Of a DNA stretch of 64,000 bases, positions 37,056 through 45,006 are shown in pieces (the first letter of the stretch is position 1; every line of letters begins with the position of its first letter). A program made the translations under genes and the position numbers. This DNA comes from an uncultured Lachnospiraceae bacterium (GTDB taxonomy: Bacteria; Bacillota; Clostridia; Lachnospirales; Lachnospiraceae): contig URPH01000004.1 of the NCBI GenBank assembly GCA_900549665.1, forward strand, positions 48,759 through 112,758. The letters are read 5' to 3'. The notes beneath the pieces are model-generated. The model saw nothing but the letters and a program-made list of their open reading frames with translations, searched no databases and was not told the DNA's origin.

Positions 37056-38372
37056 TCATGCCCTGATAATTCCTTTTATAATATTCGTTTTTGCAACTGC
37101 TTCGCTTCCGATATGGACGGCATGTCCAAAACGCTCTGTTGCAGATAAAAGCTTATCCTGATCAGAAGCATAAAATGTTGCGATCACATCACCTTTTTTT
37201 ACATAGTCTCCGACTTTTTTATGCAGATACAGACCCACGGACAAATCAATCACACTTTCCTTGGTCTCGCGACCGCCTCCTAATAACAGGGAACAGATGC
37301 CGACCTCGTCACAGTCAATATGTGCGATATAGCCTTCTGTCTGTGCGGTGACATCGACTCTGATCGGAGCATAGACAAAACGGTCCGGTTCATATACATA
37401 GCGTTCATCCCCACCCTGTGCTTTTACAAAAGCTGCAAGGCGTTTGAGCGCTTCTCCTGACCGTATCTTTTCTATAAGCATTTCTCGCGCTTCATCCTGA
37501 TTTTTGGCCTTTTGTCCGGCAACAACCATTTCAGAACCCAGAGTCAGACAGAGCTCTACAAAATCCTGCGGCCCCTTTCCCATCAGTGTATCGATTGCTT
37601 CACGAACCTCGATCATATTGCCGACGGCATTTCCAAGCGGCTGGTCCATGTCGGAAATAACTGCACAGGTATGCCTTCCGGCACCATTGCCGATTGTTAC
37701 CATTTCTCTTGCCAGCAAAAAAGCATCTTCTTCTTTTTTCATAAAGGCTCCGCTTCCGGTTTTGACATCCAGCACAATAGCATCTGCTCCGGAAGCCAGC
37801 TTTTTACTCATGATGGAGCTTGCGATCAGGGACATATTGTCCACAGTTGCCGTAACATCACGGAGTGCATAAAGCTTTTTGTCGGCCGGTGCAAGATCTT
37901 TGGTCTGTCCCATAATGGCAAGACCGATCTCATTAACCTGATTTTTAAACTGCTCTGCGGAAATGGATGTTGAAAAGCCCGGAAAGCTTTCCAGCTTATC
38001 AATCGTACCACCGGTATGTCCTAACCCCCTGCCGCTCATTTTGGCTACCGGAATGCCGCAGGCTGACACCATGGGAGTAAGTGCCAAGGACGTCTTGTCA
38101 CCTACACCACCGGTACTGTGTTTGTCTACCTTGATACCGTGAATGCCGGATAAATCCAGCATTTCACCACTCTTTGCCATTGCCATGGTAAGCTGCAGCG
38201 TTTCTTCTTCGTTCATTCCTTGAAAAAAAACAGCCATCATCATGGCGGACATCTGGTAATCCGGAATGTCTCCGTCAGTATAATGGCTGATCATAAATTG
38301 GATCTCGTCTTTTGACAAGGAATGCCCGTTTCTCTTCTTCATAATAAGATCATACATGCGCATATCGGGCAC
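37056..38372 (-). CDS. pdp: Pyrimidine-nucleoside phosphorylase
   Basis: The enzyme splits thymidine, deoxyuridine and uridine with phosphate to give base and (deoxy)ribose-1-phosphate in salvage. The 438-residue product has the family signature SGRGLGHTGGTIDKLESF, the phosphate site KHSTGGVGDKTSLALTP, and the C-terminal PYNP domain. Substrate choice between thymidine phosphorylase (deoA) and the broader pdp cannot be settled; Firmicute enzymes are usually the broad type. No other deo genes are adjacent. It is 10 bases from yqfC and three from the NYN gene. Confidence 0.94.
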   Translation of the reverse strand: MPDMRMYDLIMKKRNGHSLSKDEIQFMISHYTDGDIPDYQMSAMMMAVFFQGMNEEETLQLTMAMAKSGEMLDLSGIHGIKVDKHSTGGVGDKTSLALTPMVSACGIPVAKMSGRGLGHTGGTIDKLESFPGFSTSISAEQFKNQVNEIGLAIMGQTKDLAPADKKLYALRDVTATVDNMSLIASSIMSKKLASGADAIVLDVKTGSGAFMKKEEDAFLLAREMVTIGNGAGRHTCAVISDMDQPLGNAVGNMIEVREAIDTLMGKGPQDFVELCLTLGSEMVVAGQKAKNQDEAREMLIEKIRSGEALKRLAAFVKAQGGDERYVYEPDRFVYAPIRVDVTAQTEGYIAHIDCDEVGICSLLLGGGRETKESVIDLSVGLYLHKKVGDYVKKGDVIATFYASDQDKLLSATERFGHAVHIGSEAVAKTNIIKGIIRA

Positions 38373-38375
38373 CTC

Positions 38376-39290
38376 CTATTTTAATTTCACTTTATTGGTG
38401 TTGTTTTTCCTGTCTACCTCCAGCATCAGATCGGGAAAGCTTTTGATAAACTGCTTAAATTGTGAAAATCCGTATTTTTTGGTGGAAAAGTCTGGAATCT
38501 GTACCTTCAGATCATTGGCAAGCATGGACAGATCCATAACACCGCCCTTTGACCGGATCATATCATAAATCATCTGTTCTATATCACTCTCTGAACGGGA
38601 TGCATTTGCCAGTAAAATGTTATTGTTGTTTTTAAATAATTTGATAGACTTTAAATTTTCGCAGAAGGTAGAAAGCTTGGAATATCCATAGTTTCGCACA
38701 TCAAAGTCAGGAAATTTTTTCAACAGACGGCTTCCCACCTCACCAATGTTGGTAACGGATTTGCCGGAATCTTCATTTTCGTCCAATATCTCCACAATGG
38801 CATCTTCAATCTGGCTGATCGGACGGACATGTTTTTTCTCTTTGACATCGTCCTCATTGCCTGAAATATTGTTTAAATAAATAAAACGGTCGCAGGCACT
38901 GACAAAGGCATCCGGGGTCTTGGTCTCCCCCATACCGATGACATTTTTTCCGGCTTCCCTGAGCCGGCATGCCAGCCTTGTAAAATCACTGTCACTGGTA
39001 ACCAGACAAAAGCCCTCGACATTGTTGGAATATAAAATGTCCATGGCATCAATGATCATAAAGGAATCTGTAGCGTTTTTGCCATTGGTATAGGCAAACT
39101 GCTGCATTGGCTGTATGGAATTGCTAAGAAGAACCGTTTTCCATTTGTTGCTGTTGCTCTTTGTCCAGTCACCATAGATACGCTTAATGGTCACAATTCC
39201 GTATTTTGTCAGCTCATCCAGTATTTTGGTAACATATTCGGCTGATACATTGTCCGAATCAATTAGTAATGCAAATCTTTTATCTTCCAC
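38376..39290 (-). CDS. NYN-domain ribonuclease with two OST-HTH/LOTUS domains
   Basis: The N-terminal NYN (PIN-like) domain, about 1-150, shows the acidic nuclease positions in FALLIDSDN, IYGDW, DSFMIIDAMD and LVTSDSDFTRLA. Two tandem OST-HTH/LOTUS-like RNA-binding segments follow: about 165-225 (IEDAIVEILDENEDSG ... RNYGYSKLSTFCENL) and about 240-300 (IEQMIYDMIRSKGG ... KKYGFSQFKQFIKSF). The layout is that of NYN-LOTUS proteins inferred to cut or bind structured RNA. A GTG at 39299 abuts the upstream stop; GTG 39290 has AGGTGG five bases upstream and is my choice. The 304-residue product is cytosolic. Target RNA is unknown. Confidence 0.88.
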   Translation of the reverse strand: MEDKRFALLIDSDNVSAEYVTKILDELTKYGIVTIKRIYGDWTKSNSNKWKTVLLSNSIQPMQQFAYTNGKNATDSFMIIDAMDILYSNNVEGFCLVTSDSDFTRLACRLREAGKNVIGMGETKTPDAFVSACDRFIYLNNISGNEDDVKEKKHVRPISQIEDAIVEILDENEDSGKSVTNIGEVGSRLLKKFPDFDVRNYGYSKLSTFCENLKSIKLFKNNNNILLANASRSESDIEQMIYDMIRSKGGVMDLSMLANDLKVQIPDFSTKKYGFSQFKQFIKSFPDLMLEVDRKNNTNKVKLK

Positions 39291-39299
39291 ACAAACCAC

Positions 39300-39596
39300 C
39301 TAAAAAAACGTCTTGTCAATACGTTTTAACACCATTTCATAATTTTTGGGATCGAGAGGCAGATCCTTTAAGATTTCCTCTGCTTTTTCAATCTGCATCC
39401 GGTTGATACAGATCGTACATTTAGACTCGGAATTTCCAAATAACCGTGAAAAAAAAGAAGCATCGTCCCATTTTTCATAATAGGATATCCTGTTCTGTAA
39501 AAAAGCTCTTTCAATCGTCATTTTTACATCATTATCCCAAACAGTACAAAACTCTATTTCATTGTGTATTTTGACATCGGAAAAATCCATATCCAT
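39300..39596 (-). CDS. Small protein, possibly DUF2007-like
   Basis: The 98-residue protein shows the pattern of DUF2007 putative signalling proteins: an opening strand (HNEIEFCTVWD), a helix that handles an isoform choice (MTIERAFLQNRISYYEKW), and a final strand/helix with ICINRMQIEKAEEILKDL. The match is weak. GTG 39605 is possible, but ATG 39596 has AGGTGA five bases upstream. It starts the transcript that continues into the NYN-LOTUS gene with no gap, so the two are probably functionally linked. Confidence 0.6.
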   Translation of the reverse strand: MDMDFSDVKIHNEIEFCTVWDNDVKMTIERAFLQNRISYYEKWDDASFFSRLFGNSESKCTICINRMQIEKAEEILKDLPLDPKNYEMVLKRIDKTFF

Positions 39597-39638
39597 ATTG
39601 TTCACCTGTTTTCATAATCAATCTTCTATGATTTCAAA

Positions 39639-39644
39639 ATTATA
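39639..39644 (-). promoter_or_regulatory. Extended -10 promoter for the DUF2007-like/NYN transcript
   Basis: On the minus strand an exact TATAAT is preceded by TGG, forming an extended -10 element. No good -35 box lies 17 bases upstream. It falls between the AGCS terminator and the start at 39596, giving a leader of about 35 bases. It may be the main entry into the long gene run that follows. Confidence 0.6.
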
Positions 39645-39664
39645 CCATATTTCAAAATAAAATA

Positions 39665-39710
39665 AAAGAAAGACCGCCGGAAAACACATAGAAAATATTT
39701 CCCGGCGGTC
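39665..39710 (-). terminator. Intrinsic terminator after the AGCS symporter gene
   Basis: A GC-rich 13-bp stem (39698-39710 with 39672-39684, one G-U pair, 13-base loop) is followed on the minus strand by TTTCTTTTATTTT. It is the strongest terminator in the window and separates the symporter from the downstream run. Confidence 0.92.
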
Positions 39711-39728
39711 CTGTATATATTCTTTTAT

Positions 39729-41138
39729 TTATTTTTGTTTTTCTTCTTTGAGCGTTTGCTGGAATTCTTTGATATCCTTTGCAATTTCACCACTCAGCAG
39801 GAGCAAGCAGATCAGGTTGGGAATTGCCATCAAAGCATTGGCAATATCAGAGAAGTTCCAAACAAGATCCAAAGTCTGTGTTGCACCGACATATACAACC
39901 AGCGAGAAAATGATACGGTATATCATATTGTATTTATGTGTATGGAATAAGTATTCCCATGCTTTTTCACCGTGATATTCCCATCCGAGAATGGTTGAAA
40001 ACGCAAACAGTGCAATACCGATCGTAACAAGCCATGAACCAACCGGTCCCAATACAGAGCTGAAGGCTGCGATCGTAAGAGCTGAGCCTTTCACAACTTC
40101 CCCTGATGCATCTGTCATGCCAAGTACTCCGGAGCTTGCAATGGCAAGTCCTGTGATCGTACATACAACAATGGTATCCCAGAATGTACCGGTCATGTTG
40201 ATATAACCCTGACGTACATGATGATCGGTTGTTGCTGCAGCTGCTGTAATAGCCGCAGAGCCCATACCTGCTTCATTGGAAAATACACCACGTGCAACAC
40301 CAAATCGCATAGCCTGCATCATGGATGCAACGATGGTGCCGGCTACACCACCCTCAACGGCTTTGATGCTGAAAGCACATTTAAAGATCATGGCAAGTCC
40401 TGACGGTAAGTTCTGAATATTTAAAATAATAACGATCAGACCGGCAATCACATAAAAGACAGCCATGAAAGGTACAACAACGGATGATACCTTTGAAATT
40501 GTCTTGATACCACCAACGATGATCACAAGTGCAAGAACGGTAATGACAATACCGGTTATCCATGTCGGAACACCAAAGGTTTCAAAAATGGATGATGAAA
40601 TGGAATTGCCCTGCGTCATATTTCCGATACCAAAGGAAGCAACGACCGCAAAGAAAGCAAACAGCCATCCGAGTACAGCACCAAACTTTTTATTGGGAAG
40701 TGCTTTTTTCATGGTGTACATCGGTCCACCGGACATTTCTCCTTTTTCATTTCTTTCACGATATTTGATTGCCAACATACATTCACTGAATTTTGATGTC
40801 AGACCAAATGCCGCTGAAATCCACATCCATACCAAAGCTCCGGGTCCGCCACTGACCATCGCGGTAGCAACACCTACGATATTACCGGTACCAATGGTTG
40901 CCGCAAGCGCTGTAGTCAATGCAGAGAACGGTGAAACATCTCCCTCACCTCTGCTCTGTGTACGAGCCTCTTTACTTAATGTACTCTTGATTGCATATGG
41001 CAGGTTTCTCCATGTCAAAAATCCGGTACGAACGGTCAAAAATATTCCGGTCCCCACCAGAAGGATAAGCATGACAGGGCCCCAGACAAAACCATCAACC
41101 ATTGCAACTGCTGCATTTAAATTTTCCATATCCTTCAT
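39729..41138 (-). CDS. Sodium:alanine symporter (AGCS family)
   Basis: The protein imports alanine or glycine with sodium (family-level role). The 469-residue product has about 11 membrane segments and the family motifs GTGNIVGVATAMVSGGPGA, FSNEAGMGSAAI and SPFSALTTALAATIG. An open frame extends to 41225, but its extra codons run through a terminator hairpin. The start is more likely ATG 41138 or ATG 41129, both after a purine-rich AAAGGAAGAAAGG; I list 41138. It is a single-gene unit with its own promoter and terminator. The leader carries a hairpin that suggests attenuation. Confidence 0.92.
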   Translation of the reverse strand: MKDMENLNAAVAMVDGFVWGPVMLILLVGTGIFLTVRTGFLTWRNLPYAIKSTLSKEARTQSRGEGDVSPFSALTTALAATIGTGNIVGVATAMVSGGPGALVWMWISAAFGLTSKFSECMLAIKYRERNEKGEMSGGPMYTMKKALPNKKFGAVLGWLFAFFAVVASFGIGNMTQGNSISSSIFETFGVPTWITGIVITVLALVIIVGGIKTISKVSSVVVPFMAVFYVIAGLIVIILNIQNLPSGLAMIFKCAFSIKAVEGGVAGTIVASMMQAMRFGVARGVFSNEAGMGSAAITAAAATTDHHVRQGYINMTGTFWDTIVVCTITGLAIASSGVLGMTDASGEVVKGSALTIAAFSSVLGPVGSWLVTIGIALFAFSTILGWEYHGEKAWEYLFHTHKYNMIYRIIFSLVVYVGATQTLDLVWNFSDIANALMAIPNLICLLLLSGEIAKDIKEFQQTLKEEKQK

Positions 41139-41153
41139 ATCCTTTCTTCCTTT

Positions 41154-41171
41154 ATCAGTTGTAAAACTGAT
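41154..41171 (-). other. Small stem-loop just upstream of the AGCS ribosome-binding site
   Basis: The sequence ATCAGTT-TTAC-AACTGAT (minus strand) forms a 7-bp stem with a four-base loop immediately before the AAAGGAAGAAAGG ribosome-binding region. It could modulate translation or act as an alternative structure to the larger hairpin at 41191-41219. No sequence overlap between the two hairpins was seen, so competition is not evident. Confidence 0.45.
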
Positions 41172-41182
41172 TTCTCTTATTA

Positions 41183-41219
41183 CAAAAAAAATGGAGACAA
41201 CAAAATCTGTTGTCTCCAT
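41183..41219 (-). terminator. Terminator hairpin in the AGCS leader
   Basis: A perfect 12-bp stem (41208-41219 with 41191-41202, five-base loop) is followed on the minus strand by eight U residues. It is a standard intrinsic terminator in form. It can end the nfnA-nfnB-zinc-ribbon-rlmH transcript, but it also sits about five bases after the predicted start site of the AGCS promoter, so AGCS mRNA must read through it. Confidence 0.85.
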
Positions 41220-41230
41220 CGACATAACTT

Positions 41231-41259
41231 ATAATAGTGTTTCTGCATAAATATGTCAA
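41231..41259 (-). promoter_or_regulatory. Consensus sigma-A promoter for AGCS
   Basis: On the minus strand TTGACA (41254-41259) and TATTAT (41231-41236) are separated by 17 bases. Predicted initiation is near 41224, directly before the terminator hairpin. Confidence 0.85.
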
Positions 41260-41329
41260 GTGATTTTTTGCAAAAATACCAGACGGTGATTTTTGGTGAT
41301 TTTTGACAAAATTTCATGATTGACTGCGT

Positions 41330-41809
41330 TCATTTGTGATAAGGCTCATGATTCATGATCCGGTAAGCCCGATATATCTGTTCCGCCAGAATAACTCTCA
41401 TCAGCTGGTGGGGAAATGTGAGTTGTGAAAAACTGATATGCTCATCCGCAAGCTTTAAAACACGGTCGGATAAACCAAGGGATCCTCCTATCACAAACTG
41501 GATATGACTGTTTCCGGTAATCATCAGCTTTTCAAGATGTTCCGAAAACTGTACCGAATCATATGTCTTTCCATGAATAGCAAGTGCGATCAGATATCCC
41601 TTTTCATCAACAGCCTTTATGATACGTTCCGCTTCTTTTTCCTTGATCTGACGCTCCGTTTCTGATGATGCCCTGTCCGGTGTCTTTTCATCCGGAAGCT
41701 CTTTGATCTCAAATTTACAATATGAAGAAAGGCGTTTCGCATATTCTGCGATCGCCTCTCTGTAAAATTTTTCTTTTATTTTTCCAACACTAATGATTGT
41801 TATTTTCAT
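41330..41809 (-). CDS. rlmH: 23S rRNA (pseudouridine1915-N3)-methyltransferase
   Basis: RlmH methylates pseudouridine 1915 in helix 69 of 23S rRNA in assembled ribosomes. The SPOUT-fold protein has IQFVIGGSLGLSDRV for SAM binding and the C-terminal FPHQLMRVILAEQIYRAYRI. The frame opens at 41830, but ATG 41809 gives MKITIISVGK and exactly 159 residues, the standard length. It overlaps the upstream zinc-ribbon gene by 20 bases. The pseudouridine it needs is made by an RluD-type enzyme, and one is encoded at the left end of the window. Confidence 0.96.
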   Translation of the reverse strand: MKITIISVGKIKEKFYREAIAEYAKRLSSYCKFEIKELPDEKTPDRASSETERQIKEKEAERIIKAVDEKGYLIALAIHGKTYDSVQFSEHLEKLMITGNSHIQFVIGGSLGLSDRVLKLADEHISFSQLTFPHQLMRVILAEQIYRAYRIMNHEPYHK

Positions 41810-42617
41810 ATAATTCGCCGTATTTATCATCTAACAGTTTTTCACGCAGAGCTTCATCCATCTCGGGAAATTTCCGGATCAGGACACGTGTCATATAATC
41901 AGCACGTTTGAAATACTTTTCCTCATCCGTATCATTTCCGCTGCATACAACATCCTTGGCAAGCTTTTCAACTGTAAAATAAGAATCCATAAACTCTTTG
42001 ACCTTTGCGATCAGATCATCAGCCTCTTCGGCCTCTATGATGATCGTCTTGATCTGTGCAAAGGATACGATTCCTGAAATGATAAAGACAACAAACATAA
42101 GAAGCATAACGCCCATAAACATGTAGTTGCTCTTTAATCCGGCAAATCCGGGAATAACACCAAAATAAAGTAAGATCAGAGCAATAAGACCAATACCACC
42201 CACCAGTGTCAATACAATACCACTGGATTTGTAATCTTCGATTTTCTGTTTTTTGTCCACATAAGAAGTTTTTTTGTTGATAGCCTCCGATATCTGACGC
42301 TGACGCATCATCTGCTCGGAAATCGGTGCAACAATTTCCAGATTGTCTGAATCATCTTCATCATCTTTCCGGAATTGCTTCTCGGAAAAGGTCAGATTCC
42401 CATAGGATACAATCTCACTTTCCTTTTCCTCTTCTTCTTTTTCTTTATATTGATCCAGAAACTCATAAGAGCGTTCATCATTCACATCGAAAACTCTTTT
42501 TTGAGGGTTGGAAGCTGCTTCCGCCTCCTCTAATGTATCCACCAACGGAACCTTGCATTCGTGGCATACGGTAAAACCTTTTCGATATTCATTTTTACAT
42601 TTAGGGCAAAAGGGCAT
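41790..42617 (-). CDS. Zinc-ribbon, two-pass membrane protein of unknown function
   Basis: The 275-residue protein starts with a zinc ribbon (FCPKCKNEYRKGFTVCHECK, two Cys pairs), then an acidic, Glu-rich linker (about 35-105), two membrane segments (about 134-156 and 165-190), and a cytosolic helical tail with DRADY-like KRADYMTRVLIRKFPEMDEA. The layout resembles other zinc-ribbon membrane proteins of Clostridia without known function. It lies between nfnB and rlmH in a probable operon. I cannot assign a role. Confidence 0.75.
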   Translation of the reverse strand: MPFCPKCKNEYRKGFTVCHECKVPLVDTLEEAEAASNPQKRVFDVNDERSYEFLDQYKEKEEEEKESEIVSYGNLTFSEKQFRKDDEDDSDNLEIVAPISEQMMRQRQISEAINKKTSYVDKKQKIEDYKSSGIVLTLVGGIGLIALILLYFGVIPGFAGLKSNYMFMGVMLLMFVVFIISGIVSFAQIKTIIIEAEEADDLIAKVKEFMDSYFTVEKLAKDVVCSGNDTDEEKYFKRADYMTRVLIRKFPEMDEALREKLLDDKYGELYENNNH

Positions 42618-42638
42618 TTGTCTAATTCTCCGTTTTCA

Positions 42639-44024
42639 TCATTTGTTTGAAAGATATTCGTGGATACCTTTTGCTGCCGCTTTACCGGCACCCATAGCCA
42701 GAATAACGGTTGCAGCACCGGTAACGGCATCACCACCTGCATAAACAGCTTCCTTTGTGGTTTTTCCATGCTCTTCATCTGCAATGATACACTTGCGATT
42801 ATTGATATCCAGACCGCTTGTTGTAGATGAGATCAAAGGATTGGGGGATGTGCCCAGTGACATAATGACACAGTCTACATCCATGACAAATTCGGAATCC
42901 GGAATTTCAACAGGACGTCTTCTGCCGGAAGCATCCGGCTCACCCAATTCCATTCTGATACATTTGATTCCGCTTACCCAGCCGTTTTCATCTGCAATAA
43001 TTTCTGTAGGATTGGTCAGAAGGTCAAAGATAACACCTTCTTCTTTGGCATGATGTACTTCTTCCTTACGGGCAGGAAGCTCTTCTTCACTCCTACGATA
43101 AACAATATGAACCTCAGCTCCTAAACGCAGGGCTGTACGGGCTGCGTCCATGGCTACATTACCACCACCGACAACAGCAACCTTTTTGGCATGCATGATC
43201 GGAGTATCGGAATCCTCTTTGAAAGCTTTCATCAAGTTGGATCTTGTCAGATATTCATTGGCAGAGAATACACCGTTGGCCTGTTCTCCGGGGATACCCA
43301 TAAATTTGGGGAGTCCGGCACCGGAACCGATAAATACGGCATCAAAACCTTCATCCTTCAACAATTCATCAACAGTTGTTGCTTTACCGATGACAACATT
43401 GGTCTCAATCTTAACGCCAAGTGATTTTACATTTTCAATTTCTTTTTTTACAACATCTTCCTTTGGAAGACGGAATTCGGGAATACCATATACCAGTACA
43501 CCGCCGGCTTCATGTAATGCTTCAAAAATCGTAACGTCATAACCAAGCTTTGCCAGATCTCCGGCACAGGTAAGTCCTGCAGGGCCGGAACCGATGACAG
43601 CAACCTTTTTGCCGTTTAATTCTTTGGTGCCAACCGGTTTGATACCGTTTTCTCTTGCCCAGTCAGCAACAAAACGCTCCAGCTTACCAATGGAAATCGG
43701 ATCTCCTTTGATACCACGGATACATTTACCTTCACACTGGCTCTCCTGAGGACATACACGTCCACAGATAGCAGGCAGTGCGCTTGATTCGGAAATAATC
43801 TGATAAGCGGCTTCAAAATTGCCGTTTTTAACCTGCTCAACAAATCCGGGAATATTGATGGCTACCGGACAGCCCTTCATGCACTGTGCATTTTTACAGT
43901 TGATACATCTGGAAGCCTCACACTGCGCTTCCTCTGCTGTATATCCAAGACATACTTCACTAAAATTGTGAGCTCTAACCTCCGGATCCTGCTCACTTAC
44001 GGGTACTCTGTTTAAAACGTCCAT
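42639..44024 (-). CDS. nfnB: NfnB-type subunit of NADH-dependent ferredoxin:NADP oxidoreductase (GltA-like)
   Basis: The 461-residue protein has the N-terminal 4Fe-4S double motif CINCKNAQCMKGCP and CGRCVCPQESQCEGKC-like cluster ligands, and two dinucleotide folds: AVIGSGPAGLTCAGDLA for FAD and AVVGGGNVAMDAARTALRLG for NADPH. This is the glutamate-synthase small-subunit family (GltA). Directly beside an nfnA-like gene it is best read as the large subunit of electron-bifurcating Nfn, which links reduced ferredoxin plus NADH to NADPH formation in anaerobes. Stand-alone glutamate synthase is less likely because no gltB is present. Confidence 0.9.
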   Translation of the reverse strand: MDVLNRVPVSEQDPEVRAHNFSEVCLGYTAEEAQCEASRCINCKNAQCMKGCPVAINIPGFVEQVKNGNFEAAYQIISESSALPAICGRVCPQESQCEGKCIRGIKGDPISIGKLERFVADWARENGIKPVGTKELNGKKVAVIGSGPAGLTCAGDLAKLGYDVTIFEALHEAGGVLVYGIPEFRLPKEDVVKKEIENVKSLGVKIETNVVIGKATTVDELLKDEGFDAVFIGSGAGLPKFMGIPGEQANGVFSANEYLTRSNLMKAFKEDSDTPIMHAKKVAVVGGGNVAMDAARTALRLGAEVHIVYRRSEEELPARKEEVHHAKEEGVIFDLLTNPTEIIADENGWVSGIKCIRMELGEPDASGRRRPVEIPDSEFVMDVDCVIMSLGTSPNPLISSTTSGLDINNRKCIIADEEHGKTTKEAVYAGGDAVTGAATVILAMGAGKAAAKGIHEYLSNK

Positions 44025-44914
44025 TATTTGTCACCTCCGCAATTTCCACATCCGCCATGATGTGTATCACCTTCCTGTAATTTCAGGAATGCTCTTCCTT
44101 CTGCAGTCTTGTAAATAGCCTGTCTCTTCATTGCCTGATCAAAGTCAACTAAATGACCGTCAAATTCAGGACCGTCTACACAGGCAAATTTGACTTCGCC
44201 GCCAACGGTCAGACGGCAGGCACCACACATTCCGGTACCGTCTACCATAATCGGATTCATGGATACGATGGTCGGAATACCAAGCTCCTTGGTCGTAAGG
44301 CATACAAATTTCATCATGATCATGGGACCGATGGCAACACAGGTTGTATAGGTCTTGCCTTCTTTTTCAACAAGATCCTTTAAAGTTGTGGTAACCATTC
44401 CGCTTCTTCCGTAAGAGCCGTCATCTGTTGTCACATAAAGATTGCCGGCAACAGCTTTCATTTCATCTTCATAGATCAGTAAATCCTTTGTCTTGGCTCC
44501 GATAATGACATCTGCGCTGATACCATGCTCATGCAGCCATTTTACCTGCGGATAAACCGGTGCAGTTCCCAGACCACCGGCAACAAAAATAATACTTTTC
44601 TTTTTTAATTCATCTATACTCTCTGAACAAAATTCAGAAGGCTTTCCAAGCGGTCCAACAAAATCATGGAAGAAATCACCTGTTTTTAATGATTTCATCA
44701 TTGTTGTACCGGCTCCAATCGTCTGCACTACAATGGTAATCGTTCCTTTTTCCCTGTTATAATCACTGATTGTCAAGGGAATTCTTTCAGAATCTTCATT
44801 TGTACGAACGATAACAAACTGTCCCGGCAAGCAAGATTTGGCTACTCTTTTTGCTTCCACTTCAAAAAGGTAAATGTTTGTTGTCAGTTCTTTCGCATCA
44901 ACAATTTTATACAT
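44024..44914 (-). CDS. nfnA: NfnA-type subunit (FAD and 2Fe-2S reductase)
   Basis: The 296-residue protein has the ferredoxin-reductase fold of PyrK/NfnA: flavin motif RIPLTISDY, dinucleotide site IFVAGGLGTAPVYPQ, and 2Fe-2S Cys residues in GMCGACRLTVGGEVKFACVD. It shares one base of stop/start with nfnB. A short C-terminal tail, HHGGCGNCGG, is rich in Cys, His and Gly and could bind metal. In the Nfn complex this subunit holds the NADH-side flavin. Confidence 0.9.
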   Translation of the reverse strand: MYKIVDAKELTTNIYLFEVEAKRVAKSCLPGQFVIVRTNEDSERIPLTISDYNREKGTITIVVQTIGAGTTMMKSLKTGDFFHDFVGPLGKPSEFCSESIDELKKKSIIFVAGGLGTAPVYPQVKWLHEHGISADVIIGAKTKDLLIYEDEMKAVAGNLYVTTDDGSYGRSGMVTTTLKDLVEKEGKTYTTCVAIGPMIMMKFVCLTTKELGIPTIVSMNPIMVDGTGMCGACRLTVGGEVKFACVDGPEFDGHLVDFDQAMKRQAIYKTAEGRAFLKLQEGDTHHGGCGNCGGDK

Positions 44915-44968
44915 TTTTATCCTCCTGATTTATAAGCTTACAAAGCTTAAAATAACACTATCTTTTCA

Positions 44969-44997
44969 ATAATATCGAAAAATATACAAAAACGCAA
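44969..44997 (-). promoter_or_regulatory. Candidate sigma-A promoter for nfnAB
   Basis: On the minus strand TTGCGT (44992-44997) and TATTAT (44969-44974) are 17 bases apart. In the leader, AAGCTT-TGT-AAGCTT is an inverted repeat that could be an operator or small stem-loop, and AGGAGG precedes the ATG. Confidence 0.55.
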
Positions 44998-45006
44998 GGT
45001 ATCCGG

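Noticed and set aside
39729..41225. Longer N-terminus for the AGCS symporter beginning at 41225
   Set aside because: The extra codons run through a perfect terminator hairpin and U tract and over the promoter-proximal leader; purine-rich ribosome-binding sequence precedes ATG 41138/41129 instead.
40465..41250. A 261-codon plus-strand open frame opposite the symporter gene
   Set aside because: It mirrors the symporter coding sequence, has Pro/Thr/Ser-rich shadow composition, and its end overlaps the symporter promoter.
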